Under the pieces are notes generated by a model. That model was not told where the DNA came from, searched no databases, and worked only from the letters and a program-made list of their open reading frames with translations. Of a DNA stretch of 64,000 nucleotides, positions 1 through 9,673 are shown in pieces. The position numbers were made by a program, and so were the translations under genes. Positions within the stretch are counted from its first letter, which is position 1, and each line of letters opens with the position of its first letter. Source of the DNA: Micromonospora sp. CCTCC AA 2012012 (GTDB lineage Bacteria; Actinomycetota; Actinomycetes; Mycobacteriales; Micromonosporaceae); assembly GCF_040499845.1 (NCBI RefSeq), contig NZ_CP159342.1, forward strand, positions 5,022,001 to 5,086,000. Reading direction: 5' to 3'.

Positions 1-1018
1 CCATCGTGTTCACGGTGTCCTTCAGCTCCAGGATCTCGCCCTGCGCGGCGACCGTGATCTTCTGACTGAGGTCGCCCCGGGCAACCGCCGTGGAGACCTG
101 GGCGATGTTCCGCACCTGGGCGGTCAGGTTCGACGCCATCGAGTTGACGCTGTCGGTCAGGTCCTTCCAGGTGCCGGCGACGTTCGGCACCTCCGCCTGG
201 CCGCCCAGCTTGCCCTCGGTGCCCACCTCCCGGGCCACCCGGGTCACCTGCTCGGCGAAGAGGCGCAGCGTGTCGGTCAACGAGTTGAAGGTGTGCGCCA
301 GCTCGGCCACCTCGCCCTTCGCCGACACGGTGATCTTCTGCGACAGGTCACCCTTCGCCACCGCCGTGGCCACCTGCGAGATCGACCGCACCTGGTACGT
401 CAGGTTCGACGCCATGGTGTTCACCGAGTCGGTGAGGTCCTTCCAGGTGCCGGCGACCCCGCGTACGTCGGCCTGGCCGCCGAGCTTGCCCTCGGTGCCC
501 ACCTCGCGGGCCACCCGGGTCACCTCGTTGGAGAAGGACGAGAGCTGGTCGACCATCGTGTTCACGGTGCGGCCGATGCGCAGGTACTCGCCGCGCAGCG
601 GGCGACCGTCGATCTCCAGCGCCATGTGCTGGGAGAGGTCGCCGTCAGCCACCGCCACGATCACCCGGGCGATCTCCGTGGTGGGTCGCCCCAGGTCGTC
701 GATGAGCGAGTTGACCGCCCGCTGCCCCTCCGCCCAGGAGCCGTCCAGACCCTCGTCGTCGAGGCGTTCGGTGAGCCGGCCGTCCCGGCCGACGATCCGG
801 CTGATCCGGCGCAGGTCCAGGTGCTGCCGCTCCTGGAGCGACACCACGTCGTTGAAGGCGTCGGCCACCTCACCGGCCTTACCGGCCCGCCGGGGCAGGC
901 GTACGCGCAGGTCACCGCCGCGCACCCGCCGCAGCGCCTCGACCAGCTCGCCGAGCAGCACCTCGTGGTCCGGCGCGGACGGGTCCGCGGCTACCGACTG
1001 TTTCGCCGTGGTCATCAT
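1..1018 (-). CDS. Multi-HAMP sensor histidine kinase, N-terminal part (runs off the left edge)
   Basis: The open frame begins at an ATG (complement of 1016-1018) preceded by GAGGA and continues to base 1, so only about 339 N-terminal residues are present. No membrane segment is seen. At least four HAMP units follow one another, each with a GDL signature (for example [10 protein letters not shown] and [10 protein letters not shown]) and a VNTM/FNSL-type end, joined by conserved linkers containing [13 protein letters not shown]. The spacing between equivalent linkers is exactly 276 bp (92 residues). By family knowledge such proteins are large soluble actinobacterial hybrid kinases with HAMP arrays, then GAF, HisKA, HATPase and REC domains; that part lies outside the window, so kinase function is inferred. 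The partner-switching genes on the right suggest a role in general stress signalling. Confidence 0.88.
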   Translation of the reverse strand, partial: MMTTAKQSVAADPSAPDHEVLLGELVEALRRVRGGDLRVRLPRRAGKAGEVADAFNDVVSLQERQHLDLRRISRIVGRDGRLTERLDDEGLDGSWAEGQRAVNSLIDDLGRPTTEIARVIVAVADGDLSQHMALEIDGRPLRGEYLRIGRTVNTMVDQLSSFSNEVTRVAREVGTEGKLGGQADVRGVAGTWKDLTDSVNTMASNLTYQVRSISQVATAVAKGDLSQKITVSAKGEVAELAHTFNSLTDTLRLFAEQVTRVAREVGTEGKLGGQAEVPNVAGTWKDLTDSVNSMASNLTAQVRNIAQVSTAVARGDLSQKITVAAQGEILELKDTVNTM

Positions 1019-1141
1019 TCCTCGCTCAGCTCGGGGCCACCGGCTCGTGCCGACACGCCGCCATCCCACCATTCTGCCCGCGCGACCGTCGAGCCCACGC
1101 CCACCGACCACACGCCACGCCACACCGTCCCCACACCGCGT

Positions 1142-1196
1142 GATCATGGGGTGGACGGTTCGATCCGTCAGATTTTCCGCCGCCGACCCCATGATC
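1142..1196. repeat. Intergenic inverted repeat, 11-bp perfect arms
   Basis: GATCATGGGGT at 1142-1152 is the exact reverse complement of ACCCCATGATC at 1186-1196. The 33-bp loop holds a smaller GACGG/CCGTC hairpin. It lies between the divergent starts of the HAMP sensor and the PP2C protein. It could be a two-sided operator, an RNA hairpin in one leader, or a genus-specific palindromic repeat. No second copy was found in this window. Confidence 0.7.
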
Positions 1197-1254
1197 GCCG
1201 GCAAGAACGGCGAGCAGGTTGGCAGTCGGGGTGGGGGCGGTGGAGGATACGGAG

Positions 1255-3327
1255 GTGTCAGGAGCGGAGGCGGGGCCCCCGGGGACCGGCGCGGCCGAGG
1301 ACCACGTCCGGCACGTGCGGCTCCCCGCCGACCGGCGTACGCCCGCTGCCGCCCGCGCGCTGGTCCGCTCGGTGCTCGCCGAGGCCGACCTGGACGAACT
1401 GCTCAACGAGGCGCTGCTGCTCACCACCGAGCTCTCCACCAACGCCGTCGAACACGCCCGCACCGAACTCGACATCGAGGTCGTCGCCGACCGCACCGGG
1501 CTGACCGTCACCGTCTCCGACTTCGCCGCCGGCCCGGTGGACGAACTGGTGGTGGGCGTCCGCAACGACACCCCCGAGATCGACGAGGTGTCCCCGCGCG
1601 GGCGGGGACTGCTGCTGGTCGACCACTTCGCCAGCCGCTGGGGCACCACCTACCTGCCCACCGGGAAGGGCGTCTGGTTCCGGCTGGACCGCGCCGGCAC
1701 TCCCCCGCCGGCGAGAGCCACCGCCGGCCACCCGCGGGTCCCGGACGCGGGCGGCGCCGACACCGACGGCAGCACGCCGAGCGCCGCCGCGATGAGCGAG
1801 CTGATGCAGATCAGCCCCGACCCGTACGCGGACGACCCGCTGCCCGAGTTCGCCACCGGGCTGCTGACCCGGCTCGCGGAGATGGTCGGCGCGGCCGGTG
1901 GCGTGGTCCGGCTGGACCGCGGTGACGCCCAGGGCGCCCAGCTACTCGCCCGCTACGGCCGGCAGCCCCGGGCGAGCAACGAACTGCTCCGGGTGCCGCT
2001 CGCCGTGCACCGCCCGTACGCCGGTGAGCTGGAACTCGACGCGGCACCCTCGGCGTACGCCCGGCCGCTGGCGATCCTGGCCGCCGAGCGGCTCTCGCTG
2101 CACCTGGAGAACGACCGGCTGCGCCGACTGGACGTCCGGCGGCAGGCCTGGTTGACCTTCCTCGCCGAGGCGAGCGAACTGCTCGCCCAGTCCCTCGACG
2201 TCGAGCTGACCATGGCGCTGATCCCGCAGCTGGTGGTGCCCCGGCTGGGTCAGTGGTGCGCCGTGCACACCACCGACGAGTGGGGCCGGCTGCGGCTGGC
2301 CACCGCCACCCACGCCGACGAGTCGGTGCTGCCGCAGCTGCACAAGGTGCTCCAGGAGACCGGCCCGGACTCGATCCAGGCCCGGCTGCGCGAGGCGTCC
2401 CGGAGCGCGGCGCAGGTGCCGCTCGCGGGCCCGATGGAGGGCTTCGCCGTCCCGCTGATCGCCCGTGGCCAGCGGCTCGGCACCCTCGCGGTGGGTCGCC
2501 ACCAGCGGCACCGGCACGACCCCGACGAGGTCTCGGTGCTGGAGGACGTGGCCCGCCGGGCCGCCCTGGCGATCGAGAACGCCCGCATCCACGCCGAGCG
2601 GCGGCGGGTGGCGCAGACCCTCCAGCAGTCGCTGCTCCCCCCGGTGCTCCCGGTGGTGGAGGGCATCGGCTTCGCCGCCGAGTACGTCCCCACCGGCGAC
2701 GACGCCGAGGTCGGCGGCGACTTCTACGACGTGGTGCCGCTGCCGGACGGCCGCTGGCTGGTGGTCATCGGCGACGTCTCCGGCAAGGGCGTCCAGGCGG
2801 CGGCGGTCACCGGGCTGGTCCGGGACGTGATCCGGGTGCTCGTCGGCGACGGCAAGCCGCTGCCGGAGGTGCTGGCCCGGCTCAACGAGACGCTGGTGGA
2901 ACGGGGTGGCGGCCGGTACTGCACGCTGGCCCTGGCCGCCGTCGGGCCGGGCCGCGGCGACCAGCTCGACGTGGCGCTGCACCTGGCCGGGCACGACCGG
3001 CCGGTGCTGCTCTCCAGCGCCGGGGGCGCCGGTTTCGTGGGCACCGGTGGCACCGCCCTCGGGCTGCTCGACTCGATCACCACGCCGACCGCGGACGTCC
3101 CGCTCGGCCCGGGTGACGCGCTGGTCTTCTACACCGACGGGGTGACCGAGCGGCGGCGTGGCCGGGAGCTGTTCGGCATCGACCGGCTCCGCGACGCGGC
3201 CGTCCCGCTGGCCGGCTATTCGGCGGACGTGGTGGCCGCCCGGCTCCGGGCCACCGCGATCGGCTTCTCCGTCGAGGCGCCCCGCGACGACATCGCCATC
3301 CTGGTGCTGCGCAACGACGCCCTCTGA
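1255..3327 (+). CDS. HATPase-GAF-PP2C (RsbU/SpoIIE-type) phosphatase
   Basis: A cytoplasmic partner-switching protein of about 690 residues. Residues 15-145 form an RsbW-type HATPase ([13 protein letters not shown]-box, [12 protein letters not shown]-box). A GAF-like region follows at about 180-280, a clear GAF at about 300-440, and a PP2C/SpoIIE domain at about 455-690 with [18 protein letters not shown] and YTDGVTERR metal-binding motifs. The two ends carry opposing activities: the kinase-like HATPase could phosphorylate or bind an anti-sigma antagonist, and the PP2C would dephosphorylate it. I chose GTG 1255 because GGAGGA at 1242-1247 lies 7 bp upstream; TTG 1219 would add 12 residues without a good ribosome site. 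It may act on the STAS protein at 15687, but this is inference. Confidence 0.88.
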   Translation: MSGAEAGPPGTGAAEDHVRHVRLPADRRTPAAARALVRSVLAEADLDELLNEALLLTTELSTNAVEHARTELDIEVVADRTGLTVTVSDFAAGPVDELVVGVRNDTPEIDEVSPRGRGLLLVDHFASRWGTTYLPTGKGVWFRLDRAGTPPPARATAGHPRVPDAGGADTDGSTPSAAAMSELMQISPDPYADDPLPEFATGLLTRLAEMVGAAGGVVRLDRGDAQGAQLLARYGRQPRASNELLRVPLAVHRPYAGELELDAAPSAYARPLAILAAERLSLHLENDRLRRLDVRRQAWLTFLAEASELLAQSLDVELTMALIPQLVVPRLGQWCAVHTTDEWGRLRLATATHADESVLPQLHKVLQETGPDSIQARLREASRSAAQVPLAGPMEGFAVPLIARGQRLGTLAVGRHQRHRHDPDEVSVLEDVARRAALAIENARIHAERRRVAQTLQQSLLPPVLPVVEGIGFAAEYVPTGDDAEVGGDFYDVVPLPDGRWLVVIGDVSGKGVQAAAVTGLVRDVIRVLVGDGKPLPEVLARLNETLVERGGGRYCTLALAAVGPGRGDQLDVALHLAGHDRPVLLSSAGGAGFVGTGGTALGLLDSITTPTADVPLGPGDALVFYTDGVTERRRGRELFGIDRLRDAAVPLAGYSADVVAARLRATAIGFSVEAPRDDIAILVLRNDAL

Positions 3328-3358
3328 GCCGGCCGGTCCCGCCGGGGCCGAGGACGGC

Positions 3359-4774
3359 TCACAGGCCGCCGGGGAGCCGGCCCGGGGCCAGCCGCTGGTG
3401 CGGGTCGAGGTGTTCCTTGGCCGCCCGGAGCCGGGGCAGTGAGGGCAGCTCACCCCACAGGTCGACCGCCCGGCGGACCGGCGGGGGCGCCGCCACCACC
3501 GTGCAGCGGCCCTGCCGGGCGAGCAGCACTCCGCGTACGGCGGTGACGATCGAGGCGACCCGGTCGGTGGGGAGGGCGGCGGGCAGCACCGCGTGCACCG
3601 TGCCGACGCCCGCCGAACCGCGAACCGGCACGGGAGCACCGGCCGCGTCACGCAGCGCGTAGACGGCGGCGTGCAGGTCGTTGATGGGCACCTCGATGCG
3701 GAGTGCGGTGTCCCCGGGGCCGAACGGGTAGCGCCCCCACCACTCCGGGGCGGTGTGGCCGGCGGTGGCCTCGGGGCCGAAGAGGGTGGTCAGCCGCTCG
3801 GCCCGTTCCGCCACGTCCGCCGGGCCGCCTTCCAGGAGCACCACCAGGCTGCCGGCGGCGGCCGGTCGACCCGTCCGGCCGGTGACCGCCGGGTGGTCGG
3901 GACGGTGGACCACGGACGGGTGGGACGGGTGGACCCGGCGGCGGGGCAGCGGCACCGGGACCGGGAGGTCCAGCTCGATCGCCGCCGGGTCGAGCCGGGC
4001 CGCGAGCACCGCCCGGACCAGGTCGTTGACCTCCAGCGGGGTCCAGACCGGGCGGGAGACCCAGACCCGGCCGGCTGGAACGGGCTGCACCCGCATGGTG
4101 GCCGAGACCAGCACCCCGAGGCCGCCCTGCGAGCCGCAGAGCAGCCGGGCGACGTCGAAGCCGGGCAGGTCGGCCGCGCCGGGCAGGTCGCCGGCCCGGG
4201 CGCCGCGCGCCGGAGCGGCCCGGCCGAGCAGCGCCGTGCCCGGCTCGCCGACGCTGACCAGGTCGCCGTCGGCGTCGAGATAGCGGACGCCGACGAGCTG
4301 GGCGCAGGGGCTGCCGTGCCGGTGGCGCAGCGGGCCGGCCTCGTCGGCGGCGAGCACCCCGCCGAGGGTCGCACCGGGCGACGGGGCGTCCACCGGGAGC
4401 CGCTGGCCGGTGCGCTCCAGGGTGGCCTGGGCCGCGCGCAGCGGCGTCCCGGCGCCGATCTCGGCGACTCCCGCGCCGCGCGGCTCGTGCCACACCCCGG
4501 CGAGCCGGCCGGTGTCGAGCATGATGTCGACCTGGGCCGGGGCGGCACCCCAGTCGATCTTCGTGCCGGCACCCCGGGGGACGACGGCCAGGTCGTGCGC
4601 CGCGGCGAGCCGGATCACCTCGGCGGCGGCGTGCGGACCGCCCGGCACGGCGACCCAGCGGGCGGTGCGGCCGGCGACCTCGTCGGCCGGGCCGGCGAAG
4701 CGGGCGAAGGGGGGACCGCAGATCTCCGCGAGTCGCCGGGTGATCTGGTCCGTCACGCTCACTGCAGCCGCCAT
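3359..4774 (-). CDS. FAD-linked oxidase, GlcE/glycolate oxidase-like, SOS-box controlled
   Basis: The 471-residue product has an N-terminal FAD_binding_4 (PCMH-type) domain at about residues 20-200, with the PRGAGT motif and the LGGVLAADEAGP stretch that contacts FAD, then a C-terminal substrate half ending in HLDPHQRLAPGR, as in glycolate oxidase and D-lactate dehydrogenase flavoproteins. It is shorter than full GlcD (about 500) and closest in size and shape to GlcE. The substrate cannot be told from sequence. ATG 4774 is chosen because a TACGAT -10 box ends 7 bp upstream, giving a leaderless transcript, and a LexA-like box overlaps that -10. It is divergent from the S9 peptidase, with no iron-sulfur partner (GlcF) nearby. 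Confidence 0.85.
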   Translation of the reverse strand: MAAAVSVTDQITRRLAEICGPPFARFAGPADEVAGRTARWVAVPGGPHAAAEVIRLAAAHDLAVVPRGAGTKIDWGAAPAQVDIMLDTGRLAGVWHEPRGAGVAEIGAGTPLRAAQATLERTGQRLPVDAPSPGATLGGVLAADEAGPLRHRHGSPCAQLVGVRYLDADGDLVSVGEPGTALLGRAAPARGARAGDLPGAADLPGFDVARLLCGSQGGLGVLVSATMRVQPVPAGRVWVSRPVWTPLEVNDLVRAVLAARLDPAAIELDLPVPVPLPRRRVHPSHPSVVHRPDHPAVTGRTGRPAAAGSLVVLLEGGPADVAERAERLTTLFGPEATAGHTAPEWWGRYPFGPGDTALRIEVPINDLHAAVYALRDAAGAPVPVRGSAGVGTVHAVLPAALPTDRVASIVTAVRGVLLARQGRCTVVAAPPPVRRAVDLWGELPSLPRLRAAKEHLDPHQRLAPGRLPGGL

Positions 4775-4782
4775 GGCGGTTA

Positions 4783-4798
4783 TCGTACATGTGTTCGA
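4783..4798. promoter_or_regulatory. LexA (SOS) box over the oxidase promoter
   Basis: TCGTACATGTGTTCGA matches the actinobacterial LexA consensus TCGAAC-N4-GTTCGA at all but one position. On the minus strand it reads TCGAACACATGTACGA and overlaps the TACGAT -10 hexamer (4787-4782) of the oxidase gene, whose ATG follows 7 bp later. Bound LexA should block transcription, so induction by DNA damage is predicted. The S9 peptidase promoter on the other strand lies about 75 bp away and is probably not controlled by it. Confidence 0.75.
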
Positions 4799-4886
4799 AA
4801 GGCGTGGTGGCGGATCGCGGTCACCCGTCGGCGGACCCGGCCTCGCCGGCCGCGACCGGGAGCGGTCGACCGGTAACGTGACGGCC

Positions 4887-6977
4887 GTGACCACCGAGAC
4901 TTCCGCGCCCGTCGCCAAGCGCGTCCCGACCGAGCGCACCCACCACGGCGACACCGTCCTCGACGAGTACGCCTGGCTGGCCACCAAGGACGACCCGGAG
5001 ACGATCGCGCACCTCACCGCGGAGAACGCGTACACCGAGGCGCGCACCGCCCACCTCGAAGGACTCCGCGCGGAACTGTTCGAGGAGACCCGCCGGCGCA
5101 CCCAGGAGACCGACCTGTCGGTGCCCACCCGCAAGGACGGGTACTGGTACTACAGCCGCACCGTCGAGGGCCAGCAGTACGGCGTGCACTGCCGCCGGGC
5201 CGTCCGCGACGGCGAGACCACGCCCCCGATCAGCGCCGACGGCGCCCCGCTGGACGGCGAGGAGGTGCTGCTCGACGGCAACCAGCTCGCCGAGGGGCAC
5301 GACTTCTTCGCGCTCGGCGCGTTCGACGTCAGCCCGGACGGCCGCTGGCTGGCGTACTCGACGGACTTCGACGGGGACGAGCGGTTCACCCTGCGGGTCA
5401 AGGACCTGACCACCGGCGAGGTGCTCGCCGACGAGGTGCCCGACACCTTCTACGGCACCGCCTGGTCGGCCGACGCCTCGACGCTCTTCTACGTCACGGT
5501 CGACGAGGCGTGGCGGCCGAACCGGGTCTGGCGGCACACCATCGGCACCCCGTCGAGCGAGGACGTGGTGGTCCACCAGGAGGACGACGAGCGGTTCTGG
5601 GTGGGCGTCGAGCTGACCCGCTCCGAGCGGTTCGTGCTGATCGACATCCACAGCAAGATCACCAGCGAGGTACGGGTCATCCCCGCGGCCAACCCCACCG
5701 GCGAGCCGGCGATCATCGCCCCGCGCCGGCAGGGCGTCGAGTACGCCGTCGAGCACCACGGCCACCGCTTCCTGATCCTGCACAACGACGGGGCCGAGGA
5801 CTTCGCGCTGGCGTACACCTCGGCGGACGCGCCGGGCGACTGGACGCCGCTGATCGCGCACTCCCCCGGCACCCGGCTGGAGTCCGTCGACGCGTTCGAG
5901 AACCACCTCGTCGTCTCGCTGCGCGTCAACGGGCTGACCGGGCTGCGGGTGCTGCCGATCGGCGGCGGCGACGCGTACGACATGACCTTCCCCGAGCCGA
6001 TCTACAGCGTCGGGCTCGACGCCAACCCGGAGTACCGCACCAACGAGGTCCGGTTCCGCTACACCTCGCTGGTCACCCCCGACTCGGTCTACGACTACGA
6101 CCTGGTCAGCCGGGAGATGGTGCTGCGCAAGCGGAAGCCGGTCCGGCCCGGGCCGGACGGTCGCCCGTACGACCCGGACGACTACGAGCAGCACCGCGAC
6201 TGGGCGCTCGCCGACGACGGCACCCGGGTGCCGATCTCGCTGGTCTGCCACCGGGGCACCCCCCGCGACGGCTCCGCCCCCGCCGTCATCTACGGCTACG
6301 GGTCGTACGAGGCGAGCATGGACCCGTGGTTCTCCATCGCCCGGCTCTCCCTGCTCGACCGGGGCGTCATCTTCGCCGTCGCGCACATCCGCGGCGGCGG
6401 TGAACTCGGCCGGCGCTGGTACGACGAGGGCAAGCTGCTGGCCAAGAAGAACACCTTCACCGACTTCGTGGCCTGCGCCCGGCACCTGGTCAAGGCCGGC
6501 TGGACGGCCAGCGACCGGCTGGTGGCCCGGGGCGCCTCGGCCGGTGGCCTGCTGATGGGCGCGGTGGCCAACCTGGCCCCGGACGCGTTCGCCGGCATCG
6601 TCGCGCAGGTGCCCTTCGTGGACGCGCTCACCTCGATCCTCGACCCGTCGCTGCCGCTGACCGTGACCGAGTGGGAGGAGTGGGGCAACCCGCTCGACGA
6701 CCCCGAGGTCTACGCGTACATGAAGTCGTACACGCCGTACGAGAACGTGGCGCCCCTGGACTATCCGGCGATCCTGGCGGTGACCAGCCTCAACGACACC
6801 CGGGTGCTCTACCACGAGCCGGCGAAGTGGGTCGCCCGGCTGCGCGCGGTCGCCCCGCAGGGCGACTACCTGCTCAAGACCGAGATGGGCGCCGGCCACG
6901 GCGGTCCCAGCGGCCGCTACGACGCCTGGCGCGAGGAGGCGTTCATCAACGCCTGGATCCTCGACCGGCTGACGTGA
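4887..6977 (+). CDS. S9 family prolyl oligopeptidase (oligopeptidase B / protease II type)
   Basis: A cytosolic serine oligopeptidase of 696 residues, the usual length for the family. The N-terminal 70 residues and a seven-bladed beta-propeller (to about residue 420) cap a C-terminal alpha/beta-hydrolase domain. The catalytic serine lies in GASAGGLLMG, the aspartate in SLNDTRV, and the histidine in GAGHGG near the C-terminus. It cleaves short peptides after basic residues (oligopeptidase B) or proline; specificity is not certain. Start GTG 4887 is supported by a TAACGT hexamer ending 7 bp upstream (probable leaderless start); GTG 4878 is the alternative. Its stop codon overlaps the start of the next small gene. 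Confidence 0.92.
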   Translation: MTTETSAPVAKRVPTERTHHGDTVLDEYAWLATKDDPETIAHLTAENAYTEARTAHLEGLRAELFEETRRRTQETDLSVPTRKDGYWYYSRTVEGQQYGVHCRRAVRDGETTPPISADGAPLDGEEVLLDGNQLAEGHDFFALGAFDVSPDGRWLAYSTDFDGDERFTLRVKDLTTGEVLADEVPDTFYGTAWSADASTLFYVTVDEAWRPNRVWRHTIGTPSSEDVVVHQEDDERFWVGVELTRSERFVLIDIHSKITSEVRVIPAANPTGEPAIIAPRRQGVEYAVEHHGHRFLILHNDGAEDFALAYTSADAPGDWTPLIAHSPGTRLESVDAFENHLVVSLRVNGLTGLRVLPIGGGDAYDMTFPEPIYSVGLDANPEYRTNEVRFRYTSLVTPDSVYDYDLVSREMVLRKRKPVRPGPDGRPYDPDDYEQHRDWALADDGTRVPISLVCHRGTPRDGSAPAVIYGYGSYEASMDPWFSIARLSLLDRGVIFAVAHIRGGGELGRRWYDEGKLLAKKNTFTDFVACARHLVKAGWTASDRLVARGASAGGLLMGAVANLAPDAFAGIVAQVPFVDALTSILDPSLPLTVTEWEEWGNPLDDPEVYAYMKSYTPYENVAPLDYPAILAVTSLNDTRVLYHEPAKWVARLRAVAPQGDYLLKTEMGAGHGGPSGRYDAWREEAFINAWILDRLT

Positions 6978-7111
6978 CGGAAGGCGCGGCCCGACGCGGC
7001 ACCGCCTGGGTGATCCTCGCGGTGGTCGCCGCCGCCCTGGTCGTCTGCTGCTGCTCGGCGGTCATCGGCCTGGCGGTCTCCTGGTCCACCGGCCTCTTCC
7101 ACCCGCGCTGA
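6974..7111 (+). CDS. Small single-pass membrane protein
   Basis: A 45-residue protein whose GTG start overlaps the stop of the S9 peptidase (GTGA), so it is almost certainly translated by coupling. Residues about 11-34 form one strongly hydrophobic helix that includes three adjacent cysteines (VVCCCSAV), followed by a short tail. No family is recognised. Codon use is high GC3, in favour of a real gene. It might anchor or modulate the peptidase, but nothing in the sequence proves this. Confidence 0.65.
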   Translation: MTEGAARRGTAWVILAVVAAALVVCCCSAVIGLAVSWSTGLFHPR

Positions 7112-7124
7112 CCCCGCCCCGGGG

Positions 7125-9245
7125 TCAGCGCGGGGCACCGCCCGGCGCCGCGACCAGGGCGGCGGCCTCGCCGGTACGGGCCATCCGCTGCCAGCGCAGC
7201 CGGTTGCCGACCACCGCGGTCACCACGGACTGCACCACGACCAGGTACATCACCTGCCGGTAGACCAGTTGCTGGAACGGCAGCGTCCACAGCGGACCGA
7301 ACCGTTCCCGGTCCAGCCGCAGGGCGTACGCGGCGGTGAAGCCCTGGAGCAGGAGCAGTCCCGCCCAGGCGAGCAGCAGCGACGACCAGGGCAGGAAGAT
7401 CAGCCCGTAGAGGGCGAAGACGTCGACCGCCGGGGCGGTCAGCGGCAGCACGATCTGGAAGACGGTCAGGTACGGCAGCCCGCGCCGGCCCAGCCTGCCG
7501 CCGGCACCCGACTCGCGCAGCGCGTGCCGGTGCTTCCACATCGCCTGGAGGGTGCCGTAGCACCAGCGGTAGCGCTGCCGCCACAGCTGCCGCAGCGAGG
7601 ACGGGGCCTCGGTCCAGGCGATCGCGTTCTCCTCGTACACCACCCGCCAGCCGGCGCGGAGCACCTTCATGGTCAGGTCGGTGTCCTCGGCGAGGGTGTC
7701 CGCGGGGACGCCGCCGACGGCCAGCAGCACCTCGCGACGGAACGCGCCGATCGCACCCGGGATGGTCGGCATGCACTCCAGCACGTCGTACATCCGGCGG
7801 TCGAGGTTGAAGCCGATCACGTACTCCAGGTGCTGCCAGCGGCCGAGCAGCCGCCGCCGGTTGGCGACCTTGGTGTTGCCGGAGATCGCGCCGACCCGGG
7901 CGTCGGCGAAGCCCTGCACGAGCCGGTGCACGGTGTCCGGCTGGAAGACGGTGTCCCCGTCGACCAGCACCAGCAGGTCCGCCCGGGCCGCCCGGATGCC
8001 GGTGTTCAACGCCGCCGGCTTGCCGGCGTTGGCCTGCCGGATCACCCGTACGCCGCGCAGCCGCAGCCGTTCCACGATGTCGGCGGTGCCGTCGCTGGAC
8101 CCGTCGTCGACCACGATCACCTCCAGCGCCGGGTAGGCGCTGGACACCAGGGACCGCACGGTGGCGGCGATGTTCGCCGCCTCGTTGTACGCTGGCACGA
8201 TCACCGAGACCGGGGCGTCCACCGGCCACCCGGGACGGGGCCGGCGGACCCGGCGCACGTGCACCTGGGCGCAGATCACCTGCACCACCAGCCGGGCGAC
8301 GCCGAGCACCAGCGCGACACCGAGCAGCAGGTTCATCAGCCCGGTCAGCCCGTCGGCCACGCTCTGCGCCCAGCGCAGCGTGGTGCCGCTGAGCCGGGCG
8401 CCGACGGTGGCCGGCACCATCGAGTCGGGTGCGCCGATGCCCGCCGAGACGGTGGTGAACCGGTAGCCGTCGCGGGTCAGCCGGGTCAGCAGCTGGTCGA
8501 GGGCGGCCACGGTCTGGGCGCGGTCACCGCCACCGTCGTGCAGCAGCACCACCGCACCCGCCCCGCCCTGCGGGGTGGCCGCCCGCACGATGGCCGGCAC
8601 ACCCGGCCGCTGCCAGTCCCTGGCGTCCCGGTCGGCGAGGACGGCGACGTGTCCCGTGCCCGCCGCGCTCCGCAGCGCCTCGTACTGCGGTGCGGTGAGC
8701 GACTGGACCGTCGACGAGTACGGCGGCCGGAACAGGGTCACCTCCCGGCCGGTGGCACCGGCGATCGCCGAGCGGGTCCAGGAGAGTTCGGCGGCGGCGC
8801 GCCAGGGCGGTACGGCGGTCACGTCGGCGTGGGTGAAGGTGTGCGAGCCCAGCTCGTGCCCCTCGGCGAGGATCCGCCGGACCAGCTCGGGGTGCTCGTC
8901 GACCCGCGCGCCGACCACGAAGAAGGTGGCGTGGGCGTGGTGCCGGCGCAGCACGTCGAGCACCTGCGGCGTCCAACGCGGGTCCGGCCCGTCGTCGAAG
9001 GTCAACGCCACGGTGCGGGCCGGCAGTCGACGGCTGACCGGGGTCGGCCCGTCCAGCCGGAGCACCGGACCACCGGAGGTGACCAGCGACGACGCCGGTG
9101 AGGCGGACGCGTCGGACGGTCCGGAGCCGCCGCCGACGTTGGTCACCAGGGCGTGGAAGCTGAGCGCGGCGAGCAGGACGACGAGACCGAGCAGCAGCAG
9201 CACCCAGTGCGCCCGGGGGTCACGGCGGGCTACGTGGCGGGCCAT
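7125..9245 (-). CDS. Polysaccharide deacetylase fused to family 2 glycosyltransferase
   Basis: A 706-residue membrane enzyme. An N-terminal anchor (about residues 13-33) precedes a NodB-type deacetylase domain (about 75-285; TFDDGPDP with the metal aspartates, SHTFTHAD with the metal histidines, RPPYSS). After a further membrane segment comes a GT2 domain (about 355-590; VIVPAYNEAANI, VDDGSSDGT, VDGDTVF, EDTDLTMKV, QRYRW) and then several C-terminal membrane helices. This is the PgaC/PgaB or HasA-plus-deacetylase logic in one chain: synthesis and de-N-acetylation of an extracellular amino-sugar polymer such as poly-N-acetylglucosamine. The polymer identity is inference. ATG 9245 is used because it sits 2 bp after the stop of the upstream membrane gene. 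Confidence 0.9.
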   Translation of the reverse strand: MARHVARRDPRAHWVLLLLGLVVLLAALSFHALVTNVGGGSGPSDASASPASSLVTSGGPVLRLDGPTPVSRRLPARTVALTFDDGPDPRWTPQVLDVLRRHHAHATFFVVGARVDEHPELVRRILAEGHELGSHTFTHADVTAVPPWRAAAELSWTRSAIAGATGREVTLFRPPYSSTVQSLTAPQYEALRSAAGTGHVAVLADRDARDWQRPGVPAIVRAATPQGGAGAVVLLHDGGGDRAQTVAALDQLLTRLTRDGYRFTTVSAGIGAPDSMVPATVGARLSGTTLRWAQSVADGLTGLMNLLLGVALVLGVARLVVQVICAQVHVRRVRRPRPGWPVDAPVSVIVPAYNEAANIAATVRSLVSSAYPALEVIVVDDGSSDGTADIVERLRLRGVRVIRQANAGKPAALNTGIRAARADLLVLVDGDTVFQPDTVHRLVQGFADARVGAISGNTKVANRRRLLGRWQHLEYVIGFNLDRRMYDVLECMPTIPGAIGAFRREVLLAVGGVPADTLAEDTDLTMKVLRAGWRVVYEENAIAWTEAPSSLRQLWRQRYRWCYGTLQAMWKHRHALRESGAGGRLGRRGLPYLTVFQIVLPLTAPAVDVFALYGLIFLPWSSLLLAWAGLLLLQGFTAAYALRLDRERFGPLWTLPFQQLVYRQVMYLVVVQSVVTAVVGNRLRWQRMARTGEAAALVAAPGGAPR

Positions 9246-9247
9246 CG

Positions 9248-9673
9248 TCAGGGCTTGCCCGGGGTCCTGCTCGGCTTGGCCGTGTTCCGCCGCGTGTCGC
9301 CGTGGCCGGGCACGGACGGCTGGGGTGCCGGCGCGGTGGTCCGGGTCGCGGTGCGGGCGGGGGCGGCGGCGGAGGTGGGCGCGGAGGACGGCACGGGTGC
9401 CGTGGTGGTGGTGACCGGGGTGGGCCGAGGGCTCGGGCGGGGCTTTCCGCCGGGTGCGGCGGGGGCGTCCACGCCGGCCTCGATCGGCGGCGGCACCCGG
9501 TTGTCGGACCAGCCGGGCAGCGGCACCCGGGAGTCGAAGAAGAGACCGGCGAGGATCAACCCGAGGCTGGTGAGGAGGCCGAGGCCCATCGCCGTACCGG
9601 CGATGACGCTGATCCGGCGACGCCGCCCGGTCCGGTCGACGAACACCGGCGATCCGCCGGGCTGGTTCTGCAT
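9248..9673 (-). CDS. Membrane protein with proline/threonine-rich extracytoplasmic tail
   Basis: A 141-residue protein with a short basic N-terminus (RRRR near residue 18), one membrane helix at about residues 21-45, then a Pro/Thr/Ala-rich low-complexity tail predicted to lie outside the cell. No enzymatic domain is recognised. It starts at ATG 9673 behind AGGAG and is followed after 2 bp by the deacetylase-glycosyltransferase, so the two form an operon and this protein is probably an accessory of polymer export or surface attachment. The tail resembles wall-spanning linkers in actinobacteria, but that is only a compositional resemblance. Confidence 0.75.
   Translation of the reverse strand: MQNQPGGSPVFVDRTGRRRRISVIAGTAMGLGLLTSLGLILAGLFFDSRVPLPGWSDNRVPPPIEAGVDAPAAPGGKPRPSPRPTPVTTTTAPVPSSAPTSAAAPARTATRTTAPAPQPSVPGHGDTRRNTAKPSRTPGKP

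Noticed and set aside
90..1925. Long plus-strand frame opposite the HAMP sensor
   Set aside because: It is the antisense of a clear HAMP protein and runs across the divergent intergenic region; composition is Arg/Pro/Ser-rich shadow type.
3593..4876. 427-codon plus-strand frame over the FAD oxidase
   Set aside because: Antisense shadow of a full FAD_binding_4 protein; no ribosome site and no family features.
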